Positions 13,007 through 23,000 of a DNA stretch of 64,000 bases are shown in pieces (within the stretch, counting starts at the first letter, position 1; each line of letters starts with the position of its first letter). Source of the stretch: Piper betle (Eukaryota > Streptophyta > Magnoliopsida > Piperales > Piperaceae); contig JAURVB010014805.1 in NCBI GenBank assembly GCA_033002965.1, forward strand, positions 1 through 64,000, in the 5' to 3' direction. The notes under the pieces were generated by a model, which saw nothing but the letters and a program-made list of their open reading frames with translations, made no database searches and was not told where the DNA came from. The position numbers and the translations under genes were made by a program.

Positions 13007-13400
13007 ATAATGGATACTGATCCGATAAGCAAAGTCACACTTGTCATTTGTTCAAAATTCCACAAAATAGAAGGATGATATTAAAAAATTAGCATCGATT
13101 GTAACATTATTATTTCGTTATAAGAATCACGAAAGGTTAGTTGCAACTTTGGGAAGTATGATTTTGTTTTTATAGACTTCAGCAAGACTGGAAAGGAGTG
13201 TAAAAGATCAAATATTAATTTGATACCAAAGTCACCACTTTTGCATTTCCTGAATACAAATGCTACATAGAGCAATGTCATTCACTTCACAAGCTATCAA
13301 CTATTCCAAATACTCAACCAAAGTAAAAATGATTTGCATCACAATGACGTATAAAGAAACATGTTGCCTGCATTTATTAATACTATTAAAAACAACGGTT
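13007..13400 (+). repeat. Local repeat R, intact plus-strand copy
   Basis: About 390 bases beginning near GATAATGGATACTGATC. A partial second copy follows at 13490-13700, and an inverted copy is split by the virus (14815-14912 and 26936-27120). Short stretches translate to similar peptides in two of the copies (D-I-K-K ... I-V-T-L-L ... Y-K-N), so it may derive from an old gene fragment. I do not recognise a family. Confidence 0.7.
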
Positions 13401-13489
13401 GTTTTCTTCATCGATTGTTTTCCCTGGCAAATGAAAATGGCTTTAGAAAGAGAATAAGCTCATTCATGTTCTCACTTCTACCTAAGGTG

Positions 13490-13700
13490 TGAATGGATAC
13501 TGATCCAAAGCAACGTTACATTTGTTATTTGTTCAAACACAACTTTCAAAAAAGGGCCAGTTGATATTAAAAATCGGCATCGAAAACTGTTGTAATGGTA
13601 TTTCGTTCAAAAATCATGAGTAGGTTAGTGGTAGCTTCGGGAATTATGATTTTCTTCTTGTAGATTTTTGGACAATTAGAAAGAAATATAAACAGTTGAG
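13490..13700 (+). repeat. Local repeat R, partial second copy
   Basis: It repeats the first about 200 bases of the copy at 13007, from GGATACTGATCC to the AATTAGAAAGAAATATA end, with many substitutions. This makes a tandem pair with about 480 bases spacing. Confidence 0.7.
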
Positions 13701-14814
13701 TGAAAAGTGGGAGCACATCATCTTTGATGAGGTATAATTTTTACAAAAATAATGAGCTTGTGTTTGACTTAATATTTAATTAAAATCATTTTCCATTTTT
13801 TCTATACGTAGAATCTTTTGTGTTTAATATGATGTCATATCTTTCTTTAGAATAAAAATTCAGATGGGATCTTTATCTTATTTCTGCATTTACCATCTTC
13901 AAGATTTTAAAAGTTAACTTTAAATGTAAAATTACGAGAGTGTGCAATTTTTGTGTTGTGAGCTTAATTAATTTATTTATTTTAAAATTAAATTTCCAAA
14001 GTTTTTTCCCTACATTTTCATGTGTATAGAATGAAATTGCAGGACCATGAAAGACTTGTAAATTTTTTTATCTTATAAACATTTCCCCCCTTTCAGTCAT
14101 CCTCTAGGTTCCTTTTATTTAGTATACAGGTTTCTTTTTTACTTATTCCCGTGAAATAAAATGTTTGAAATGCTTTCATTAAGGAAGTTACTTTTTATGA
14201 TGGAGTAAGGTCATTCTTCAATCAAGAAAAAGTGATAATATTCTCAAGCTTCACATTTAGATGAATAAAAAAAATGGAGGATTTTTCCACCATCTCCTCC
14301 AACAGTATGATTTATATGATTAAATTAAGTTTGCTTTTTTAAAAAAGTATTATGACACATTCTTATACTATTTTGTTTAACCTATTTTAGGTTAAGGAAA
14401 ATTTTATATGAATTACGTCTTATATAACTTATATGAGCTAGTGCTTACATCTATATTTAGAAGGAGATTGATAATTTTTTCTTTTTTAATATCATCATTG
14501 CCTACTTAAATTTTTAAAAGATGCACAAATTAATAAATATTTTAAAATTAAAATTTATTATAATTAAGATGAAATGATTAGAAATATTGTGTTGAAATTT
14601 TATAATTACCTTTATTATTTATTGTTTTCTTTATCTATGTAATTTTTGAAACACGAGACTATTAAGTTTCTCAAAATAAAAGATGTAGCTCATGTATCCA
14701 GGGCTCTTCGGGTTATCATAAATAAAGTTTTATTCATTGCTACAGAAAATGAGTATTACAAAACTATGGTGGACCAAAAATTGGACTAGTATTTTTTTTC
14801 CTGCCTTCCAAGTT
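13701..14814. other. AT-rich intergenic DNA
   Basis: I see no gene, no RNA gene and no transposon ends here. Confidence 0.5.
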
Positions 14815-14912
14815 CGTCTTTTTAAATGGTTTTGGTAAATGTAGACAACATGTTTCTTTAATGTGTTATTGTGCTTCAAATCATTTTTACTTGGTTGAGT
14901 CTTAGTGCCACA
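14815..14912 (-). repeat. Local repeat R, inverted copy, part beyond the virus
   Basis: The reverse complement aligns with about 13309-13400 of the plus copy (ACTCAACC, AAAAATGATTTG, AAAGAAACATGTTG). It ends where viral sequence starts at 14913. Confidence 0.75.
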
Positions 14913-15590
14913 CTACAGGACAAAGGAGGCTTAAGAAGCTGGTTGGGCATTCTCAACTATGCCAGGCCTTACATCCCAAAGATAGGAACGCTCCTAGGCC
15001 CATTATATAACAAGACAAGCCCAAATTCAGCGTCTAAGTTATCTAACTTAGATTGGGATATCATTCGAAGGGTCAAAGCTTTAGTGCAACAGTTACCAGC
15101 ACTGGAAGTACCCCCACCTGGAGCTTACATTATCATTGAAACAGATGGAAGTATGGAAGGATGGGGAGGCGTTGCTAAATGGCGACCATCCAAGGGAAGC
15201 TCGAGGAGTGAAGAAAGAGTCTTCTCTTACTGCAGCGGTAGATTTGCTACACCCAAAAGCACTATCGACGCAGAGATCTATGCGTGTATAAACGCATTAG
15301 ATAAATTTAAGATCTTCTACTTAGATCAACAGGAAATCTCGCTCAGAACTGACTGCATGGCGATCATTAAGTTTTACGATAAACTTAATGCCAACAAACC
15401 ATCAAGGATTAGATGGGTCACGTTCACGGACTATATAACAGGAACAGGGATTAAGATTAATTTTGAGCATATTGACGGTAAACAAAATGTGTTAGCTGAT
15501 CAATTATCCCGTTTGGTTCTTTGTTTATACAGGATTCAAGAATGTCCGGAACTCCATCAGGAAGTCAGCGAGCTGCTCCACAATCTCTAG
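14913..15590 (+). pseudogene. Polyprotein C-terminus fragment (end of RT and RNase H), segment A
   Basis: A duplicate of 25191-25868. It begins at [19 protein letters not shown], in the RT connection region, and carries the whole RNase H domain ([14 protein letters not shown], the DAEIYA acidic block, the RTDC block and [11 protein letters not shown]) to the natural stop. The RT palm with YMDD is missing, so this is only a fragment. The viral start joins host sequence at a shared CTACAGG. Confidence 0.9.
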
Positions 15591-16599
15591 CAGAAGCGCT
15601 ACGAAGAGCGGAGCTTGAAGCCCAAAACCTGAGACAGCAGATGTTTAATACTCAGGACAGGCCAGTGAAGAGGGAGCCAAAGGCAGATGGGCCATCAAAA
15701 GAAGAAGCCCACCGATGCCTACAGGAAGGCCCACAGGACAGAGGAAGAAGACCTTCCGATTTGGCCCACACGAATTGGAAGAGGTAGAACCTCATAGAGG
15801 ATTCAAGCAGAGCAGGGATCTACCCAGACTTGACGAAATCCAGACATGCTTACTGGACAACCTTTGGGTAGCTAGCTCAGGGCGAAGTAAGGTAATCGCA
15901 ATAAATGCCCTCCATTATTACCTTACTAAAATTATTGAAAAGCCCGCAGGGAAGAGTTTCTCCCATTATGCCTTAGCAGTTGGAGAAAGGCCAGGGATAT
16001 ATCTATCCTATCCTAACCTCATGAGGGCTCTAGGCAAAGCCACTAAGCCCATTTACAAAGGCTTTTATTCACTGCCTGAAGCCCATGAGTATATGCAAGG
16101 CATGGCTCCACAAGGATATTTTGTAGAAGAGCCAGTCCAAAATAGGGTAACTCCGGAAGAATATCAGGAGCATATCGGAGTCTTAGCCCAACAGATCAAC
16201 GGCATGCGAGAGGAACTTATCCTAACCAAAAGGCTACAGGAACAAGCCTTACAGATGCATGCTGAAGCCCTATACGAACAGGAGAAAGCAAAGTTCGAAA
16301 ACCCAGGGCTTGATGCAAAAACAGCCGCCCTCATTAAGGCCCATGAAGATGAAATCAAGATGCTAAAAGCCCATCTTCAAAAGGAGAAAGAATACATGGA
16401 GGCCCAAGAGGAGGACTACACTAACGTAGTCTATGAGCTGAAGAAGGAACTTCAGAAGGAAAAGGAGGCCTACACGAAGATGTTATCTTCAAGGCCCATA
16501 CAGATTGACTCAAGCAGCAGTGTCCCAACGGCCGACGCGTCTCGAGGACAAGATCCAAAAGGAAAGGCTAAATGGGCCGATGCAAGCCCAGAAGAATAA
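15542..16599 (+). pseudogene. ORF4 copy in segment A, one-base frameshift
   Basis: A copy of the ORF4 at 25820 with a one-base loss in an A-run near 15700, which shifts the frame within the basic N-terminal part. The frame from about 15715 to the stop at 16599 then matches the intact protein, including the viroplasmin-like domain and the coiled coil. It starts 49 bases before the polyprotein stop, in the same overlapping arrangement as the intact copy. Confidence 0.9.
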
Positions 16600-16648
16600 A
16601 CGGAGCCTTCCTTACCCGAATAAATCAACACACAGAAATCAGAAATTC

Positions 16649-16681
16649 AAAATTCCGCAAAAATGGTGTCGAAAATCCACT
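16649..16681. other. 33-base junction between viral segments A and B
   Basis: This sequence is not in the matching places of segment C. It may be a piece of viral intergenic region missing from the other copy, or filler DNA made during joining. Segment B starts at TTATTCAAG. Confidence 0.5.
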
Positions 16682-18349
16682 TTATTCAAGAAGGCGAAGG
16701 AAGGACAATCATCAACAACAACATGATGAACAGGGTACCAGAAGCCGGAGCGTCTTCAATCCCCTCGCAGGAAGATCAAATCCGAGATTATCGGAGAGGT
16801 CACCAACAGGCACAACGCCTGCGCAACGGCGTAAGTAACCTTCTAAGGTTAAGAAGGCAGCCTTACCTCAGGACTCTGGAGTCGCAGGTCGACCCAGATA
16901 AGCAATTGGAAATCTCACAGCAACAGAGAACCAATTTGCTACCAGCAGAGGTTCTGTATACCTCAAACTGGTCTGAGGCGGAGCATAGAGTATATCAACA
17001 TTACTCTGAACGCAGAATAAGGGTCGTAAACCCTGAAGAGCAGGAGGAAATCCCGATGATCACCAAGGAGTCGTATGAAAAATTAGTACGAGAAGGCCGG
17101 GAACATATCCACACAGGATTAGTACTCATCCGAGTACAAGCTCTTCACAGGAAAGCCGCGGGAGTCAAAATACTCCTAGCAGTCAGGGACACTCGATGGA
17201 GTGATCAACGCCAGTTCATGGGCATGATGGAGATAGATCTAGCCGAAGGCACCCAGCTGGTATACTTCATCCCTGACATCCTTATGGCTCTCCGTGATTT
17301 TTATAATCACATGGAGATAGTAATCCAAGCCAAAGGATATGATGGCTGGCAGGGAGGTGAATCAAACCTCATCCTGACAACGGCAGTCGTGGGAAGACTG
17401 ACCAACAGGGCATACTCAGCCTTCAAATATCGATTGAAGGATGTAGCTGAGCACCTGGCCTCAAAAGGAGTCAAGGCCATAGCAGCCCAGAAATATAGCT
17501 CAGAAGCCCTTGAAGGAGAGAGTTGGAACCTGAAGACTTCCAAGAAAGAAGTCAACAGAATACCCACAACAGTCAACATGTGGGAAACCAAGGAAGGAGT
17601 CGGAATCAGGTTTCACGACTACCAGGCCTCCTCATCCAAAGAGGAAGAAGATGAGGAAGACATAGCGATGCTACTGGTTGAGGATGAAGAAGAAGAACCT
17701 CAAACCTGGACGCTATACAGGAAGTTCGACCCAAGAATCCAAAAGTGGGAATCGAACGATATCTTAGAGATGATAATAGATCTCTATGACCTGGTAGCAG
17801 AAAGAGCTGAAAGTCAGGAGGACTTCAACGCTCTAGCCGATCGCATTCGAGGAATGATCGAGCCGCGCATATACAATATGTATATGATCGCAACAGTAAA
17901 CGAAGGAAACTGGGAAGTTCCAAGAAACCCAGTACAGGACCAAAGAGCATTGGTACTGGAGGAAGAGTACGATGCTGATATGGAAGGAGACCTAATCTCC
18001 ACAGTCTATGAAGAAGAGGAGAAAATCATAGCACAATTCCTCCAAGAAGAGGAAACGGCTATGCCTATCCAGGAAGAACTCCCATATCCCAAATTAAAGA
18101 AGGCAGTCCAAAGAATGGAAGCCAAAATGGCGGATGCACCTGGACCTTCGGATTCAGGAACAATGACATCATACAGGCCGCCTAGGGATTTTAATATGGG
18201 ACCCCCAGAGTATCCACCAGCACAAGGATTCTTCAATCCTACTCCTATTAGCAGTTATGATCCATCAACCTCATACTCGAAACCTGCTAAAGGAAAGGCT
18301 TGGGGATCCAACAATTGGGAATTGCCATCTTCACAGGTAAATAGCGGGG
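16682..18349 (+). pseudogene. ORF2 end and polyprotein N-terminal part, segment B
   Basis: A duplicate of 20018-21685. The polyprotein start codon lies at 16723, and 542 codons follow, covering the N-terminal region and the whole movement-protein domain but not the coat protein. At 18349 the sequence switches to the viral intergenic region after a shared run of G, and the frame runs on to a stop at 18433-18435. No internal stop is present, so a movement-protein-like polypeptide could in principle be encoded. Whether it is transcribed is unknown. Confidence 0.88.
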
Positions 18350-19200
18350 TCTTGAGAATGCCGAACAGGACCAGACTTGCACAGGTTACTTTTCTTGAGT
18401 CAGCCATACGTCATAATGGCACAGTTAGTAAATAAGTACACAATATTGTGTCTATAGTCACACAGGCTTAGTGGCATAGATGCAATATTGTGCAAGTCTG
18501 AGTCCATTCCTAGACAGATTCCACTCAGTGGACAAATGCGACCGTCCATGTGTCGTAATCTGTCAGGAATATTGTCCTTTAAAGATTTAAAGAATCAAGT
18601 CGCGACAGTCGTCGATGGGGCCCAATGCGCACCCGGACTGAAGTGATAAGGTTCCTTAGCCTCTAAGGATAACGTGGCTCAAGGTCAGTGGTGTGTCGGC
18701 AACCGTCCTTGCCGCCCCACTATCTTTTCTTTTCTTTAGAATCTCATTTGTAAACACAAGAAGTTGTAGTGGCAAGTCGAAGCAGGGAAGAAGCAAGTGT
18801 TTGGCACAAGCTCTCTTCCAAGTTCTTCGCCTCGAGTCTGTATACAGCAGTTTGCAATAGCAAGTAAGTTGTTTTCTTTAAGATCTGCAACAGGAGCGCT
18901 TATTCGCTTATGCTTTTACAATTTCAATAGGTTTTGCTACTTGTTTTTCCTACGATCTTGTTTGAGCAACGCTAGATTTAGGAACTAGTCACCTGACGGA
19001 AGTTCAGGAAATTTCGAAAAATACCACCACCTAGTAGCCGATGACCGGATTGGCTTTCTAGAGGGATGAACTTCTGAGGGAAGATAGGGCAAAAGACGGA
19101 TGGTCCAGTAAGTCCCAGGAGAGGCAGCGACGTACCGGTGAGTCTGAAGGACCCTTGGACTAATAGTCCCTGTCAAGCGAGCGCCCGGACAGCGCTAGGC
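18350..19200 (+). promoter_or_regulatory. Viral intergenic region (promoter and leader)
   Basis: Non-coding viral DNA between the segment B break and ORF1. In caulimovirids this region holds the pregenomic promoter, the leader and the tRNA-Met primer site. CCCACTATC at about 18717 resembles the sequence just before TATA in some of these promoters, but no clear TATAAA follows. A strong splice donor, GTAAGT, lies at 18864-18869. I found no TGGTATCAGAGC primer-binding site here, so part of the region may be lost at the joint. Confidence 0.65.
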
Positions 19201-19202
19201 TG

Positions 19203-19660
19203 GACAGATTTGAGAAATCCATCCAGGACTTCTATGATCAGGAGAGACTAGCTTATCTAGATCTCGTGTTTCCTCAACCTGAGAGGAAGAAACAACAGGG
19301 AGTAGAATTTTATTGTTTTTGTAAAGGTCATAAACATGAGTTCCACTCAGAGAATAAGCAGCTAAATATATTAGCAGACATAGGAACACACTGCGTTTAC
19401 AGCACTCGTAGAAACACAGAGGACATAAAAATCCTCAGCAGGGTTGCCTTAAAATACGGCAAACAGGCAGAACAATCCTTCGGGGAAATTATCCATCAGC
19501 AAACCAAAATCAGACAACGTCTGAAAGGTTTACCTTCCCCGATCGGATTGAAACATTGGTCGATAAAATATCCGACCTACAGAAATCCCTAGATCACATA
19601 GATCAGAGGATTACAGGCTTAGAGACATCGGTAGGCAAACTCCTAAAGCACTTAATTTAA
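19203..19660 (+). pseudogene. Viral ORF1 (badnavirus ORF1-like), frameshifted, no ATG
   Basis: The frame from about 19067 has no ATG before RFEKSIQDFYDQERLAYLDL, which resembles the N-terminus of badnavirus ORF1 proteins (DUF1319, family name from memory). A CTG sits at 19200-19202 where a start would be expected. Related tungrovirus ORF1 uses a non-AUG start, so either that or a lost ATG is possible. Near 19530 the frame breaks, and the C-terminal coiled-coil-like part (DKISDLQKSLDHIDQRITGL) continues in another frame to the stop at 19658-19660. The protein's role in badnaviruses is poorly known (virion-associated). Confidence 0.7.
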
Positions 19661-19666
19661 AAATTA

Positions 19667-20062
19667 ATGTCATGGACACAAGCCGCCAGATCGTCCGAGT
19701 ATAAGGAAGCAAAGGAAGCTACAGCTCCTTTAGCTACTCCTACAGAGCCTAAAGGATTCGTGAAGGTTGCGGAGGAAGTCAAATCCAACCAAACCATTTG
19801 CGCGCAACTCAACACCATCCTTTACACAGTTTTGGGGATCTCAGCAGAGCTAGAAAAGCTCAAGGCCAAAGTCGAAAGACTTGAAGCCAAGATTACCCCA
19901 GTAGAGCTTTCTAAGGAATTAGAAAGTCTACAACAGGCGATCTCCAACATCTCGATCAAAGAGCCACAGCCACCCAGGCTCGTTCAGAGAGTTCGCTGGA
20001 GACAAGACCCGAGGGAGTTATTCAAGAAGGCGAAGGAAGGACAATCATCAACAACAACATGA
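19667..20062 (+). CDS. Viral ORF2 (badnavirus ORF2-like, 131 aa)
   Basis: An intact frame starting MSWTQAARSSEYKEA, six bases after the ORF1 stop. It ends in TGA overlapping the polyprotein ATG as ATGA, as in badnaviruses. A coiled-coil-like stretch (ISAELEKLKAKVERLEAKI) fills the middle. The last 35 residues are basic (LVQRVRWRQDPRELFKKAKEG), as expected of the nucleic-acid-binding ORF2 protein. A second copy of its last about 45 bases lies at 16682. Confidence 0.8.
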   Translation: MSWTQAARSSEYKEAKEATAPLATPTEPKGFVKVAEEVKSNQTICAQLNTILYTVLGISAELEKLKAKVERLEAKITPVELSKELESLQQAISNISIKEPQPPRLVQRVRWRQDPRELFKKAKEGQSSTTT

Positions 20063-23000
20063 TGAACAGGGTACCAGAAGCCGGAGCGTCTTCAATCCCC
20101 TCGCAGGAAGATCAAATCCGAGATTATCGGAGAGGTCACCAACAGGCACAACGCCTGCGCAACGGCGTAAGTAACCTTCTAAGGTTAAGAAGGCAGCCTT
20201 ACCTCAGGACTCTGGAGTCGCAGGTCGACCCAGATAAGCAATTGGAAATCTCACAGCAACAGAGAACCAATTTGCTACCAGCAGAGGTTCTGTATACCTC
20301 AAACTGGTCTGAGGCGGAGCACAGAGTATATCAACATTACTCTGAACGCAGAATAAGGGTCGTAAACCCTGAAGAGCAGGAGGAAATCCCGATGATCACC
20401 AAGGAGTCGTACGAAAAATTAGTACGAGAAGGCCGGGAACATATCCACACAGGATTAGTACTCATCCGAGTACAAGCTCTTCACAGGAAAGCCGCGGGAG
20501 TCAAAATACTCCTAGCAGTCAGGGACACTCGATGGAGTGATCAACGCCAGTTCATGGGCATGATGGAGATAGATCTAGCCGAAGGCACCCAGCTGGTATA
20601 CTTCATCCCTGACATCCTTATGGCTCTCCGTGATTTTTATAATCACATGGAGATAGTAATCCAAGCCAAAGGATATGATGGCTGGCAGGGAGGTGAATCA
20701 AACCTCATCCTGACAACGGCAGTCGTGGGAAGACTGACCAACAGGGCATACTCAGCCTTCAAATATCGATTGAAGGATGTAGCTGAGCACCTGGCCTCAA
20801 AAGGAGTCAAGGCCATAGCAGCCCAGAAATATAGCTCAGAAGCCCTTGAAGGAGAGAGTTGGAACCTGAAGACTTCCAAGAAAGAAGTCAACAGAATACC
20901 CACAACAGTCAACATGTGGGAAACCAAGGAAGGAGTCGGAATCAGGTTTCACGACTACCAGGCCTCCTCATCCAAAGAGGAAGAAGATGAGGAAGACATA
21001 GCGATGCTACTGGTTGAGGATGAAGAAGAAGAACCTCAAACCTGGACGCTATACAGGAAGTTCGACCCAAGAATCCAAAAGTGGGAATCGAACGATATCT
21101 TAGAGATGATAATAGATCTCTATGACCTGGTAGCAGAAAGAGCTGAAAGTCAGGAGGACTTCAACGCTCTAGCCGATCGCATTCGAGGAATGATCGAGCC
21201 GCGCATATACAATATGTATATGATCGCAACAGTAAACGAAGGAAACTGGGAAGTTCCAAGAAACCCAGTACAGGACCAAAGAGCATTGGTACTGGAGGAA
21301 GAGTACGATGCTGATATGGAAGGAGACCTAATCTCCACAGTCTATGAAGAAGAGGAGAAAATCATAGCACAATTCCTCCAAGAAGAGGAAACGGCTATGC
21401 CTATCCAGGAAGAACTCCCATATCCCAAATTAAAGAAGGCAGTCCAAAGAATGGAAGCCAAAATGGCGGATGCACCTGGACCTTCGGATTCAGGAACAAT
21501 GACATCATACAGGCCGCCTAGGGATTTTAATATGGGACCCCCAGAGTATCCACCAGCACAAGGATTCTTCAATCCTACTCCTATTAGCAGTTATGATCCA
21601 TCAACCTCATACTCGAAACCTGCTAAAGGAAAGGCTTGGGGATCCAACAATTGGGAATTGCCATCTGCACAGGTAAATAGCGGGGCAATACTTATACTTC
21701 CACAGGACATCGGATTATATGAAGACATCTTCACCCGATGGGAAAGTATAAACAGCAACGTCATCAATCAGAAGGCTTTTGAATCAAACAAAGCCAAAGT
21801 CCTCTATGTGGAGAACCTGCTTGGGGAAAATGAGAAGAGAATTTTCCAGCAGTGGAGGATGGCCTATGGAGCAGAGTACGAGGCCCTGATTGAAGCAGCA
21901 GACGACGTACAGAATGTGTTCGGACAAATCCGAATCATATTCTCCCTTCAGGATCCATACCAAGGATCAACATACATGCAAGAACGAGCATATTATGAGC
22001 TCGAAAGGTTAGTGTGTACTGAAATCAAATATGTGTTTCAGTATATGCAACAGTACAAGGCACTTGCAGCCCAGACAGGGAGAATGTTCATCAATGAAGA
22101 GCTATCAACTAAGCTCTACAGGAAGATTCCAGAGCCATTTGGCAAGGAATTGGAGGAAGCTTATAAACAAGCTTACCCCGACAACACAATTGGTGTGATG
22201 CCAAGGATGCACTTCGCATACCAATACCTCAGGGGTATGTGTCAGAAGGCCAACATGCAAAGAATGATCAAAGACTTATCATTTTGCAAGGAGATCACTT
22301 TGCCAGGCCAATATGGGCAAAAGAAGATTGGCTATAGAAAAGCCAAGTCTTACAAGGGCAAGCCACACCAAAGCCATGTCCGCATCTTCAAGCGCAAGAG
22401 ACCGGCGATGAAATGCAAATGTTTCATCTGCGGACAAGAAGGCCATTTTGCAAGGGATTGCAAATCCAGGCAAGGCAACATCAACAGAGCAGCAATGGTG
22501 CAGCAGATGAGCCTACCTGAAGAGTACGATGTGGTCTCAGTCGACCTAAATGAGCCTGACAGCGACGGCATTTTCAGCCTTTCAGAGGGAGAAGATGCAT
22601 ACGATGCATCAATTATCGCTGATCAGCTCGAGGATACTTTAGTCCTCATGGCCATCGAAGACGGAGATGATGAGCCAGCAGAAGTGCCAACCCCTCCATG
22701 GTTCTACAAAGTACCACTCCCGAAGGTACAACAGGAATGTAGACACCAATGGGAGCACAATTCAGAAGTCCCAATGGGTTGTCATCTTTGCAGTTTCTGC
22801 AAACATTTGACAAATCCCAACATGAGGATCCATTGCAACAGGTGCAAAGTCACAGCATGTGGGCTTTGTGCAAGGAGGCAATACAGAGTTAAGGTCCAAA
22901 TAGCAAAGACCAACAGAATAGGCCTCACCAACAAAGGAGAGTTGATTTCCCAGCTAATCAACTACTGCAAGGATCTATTAGCAGAAAATCAGCGTCTAAA

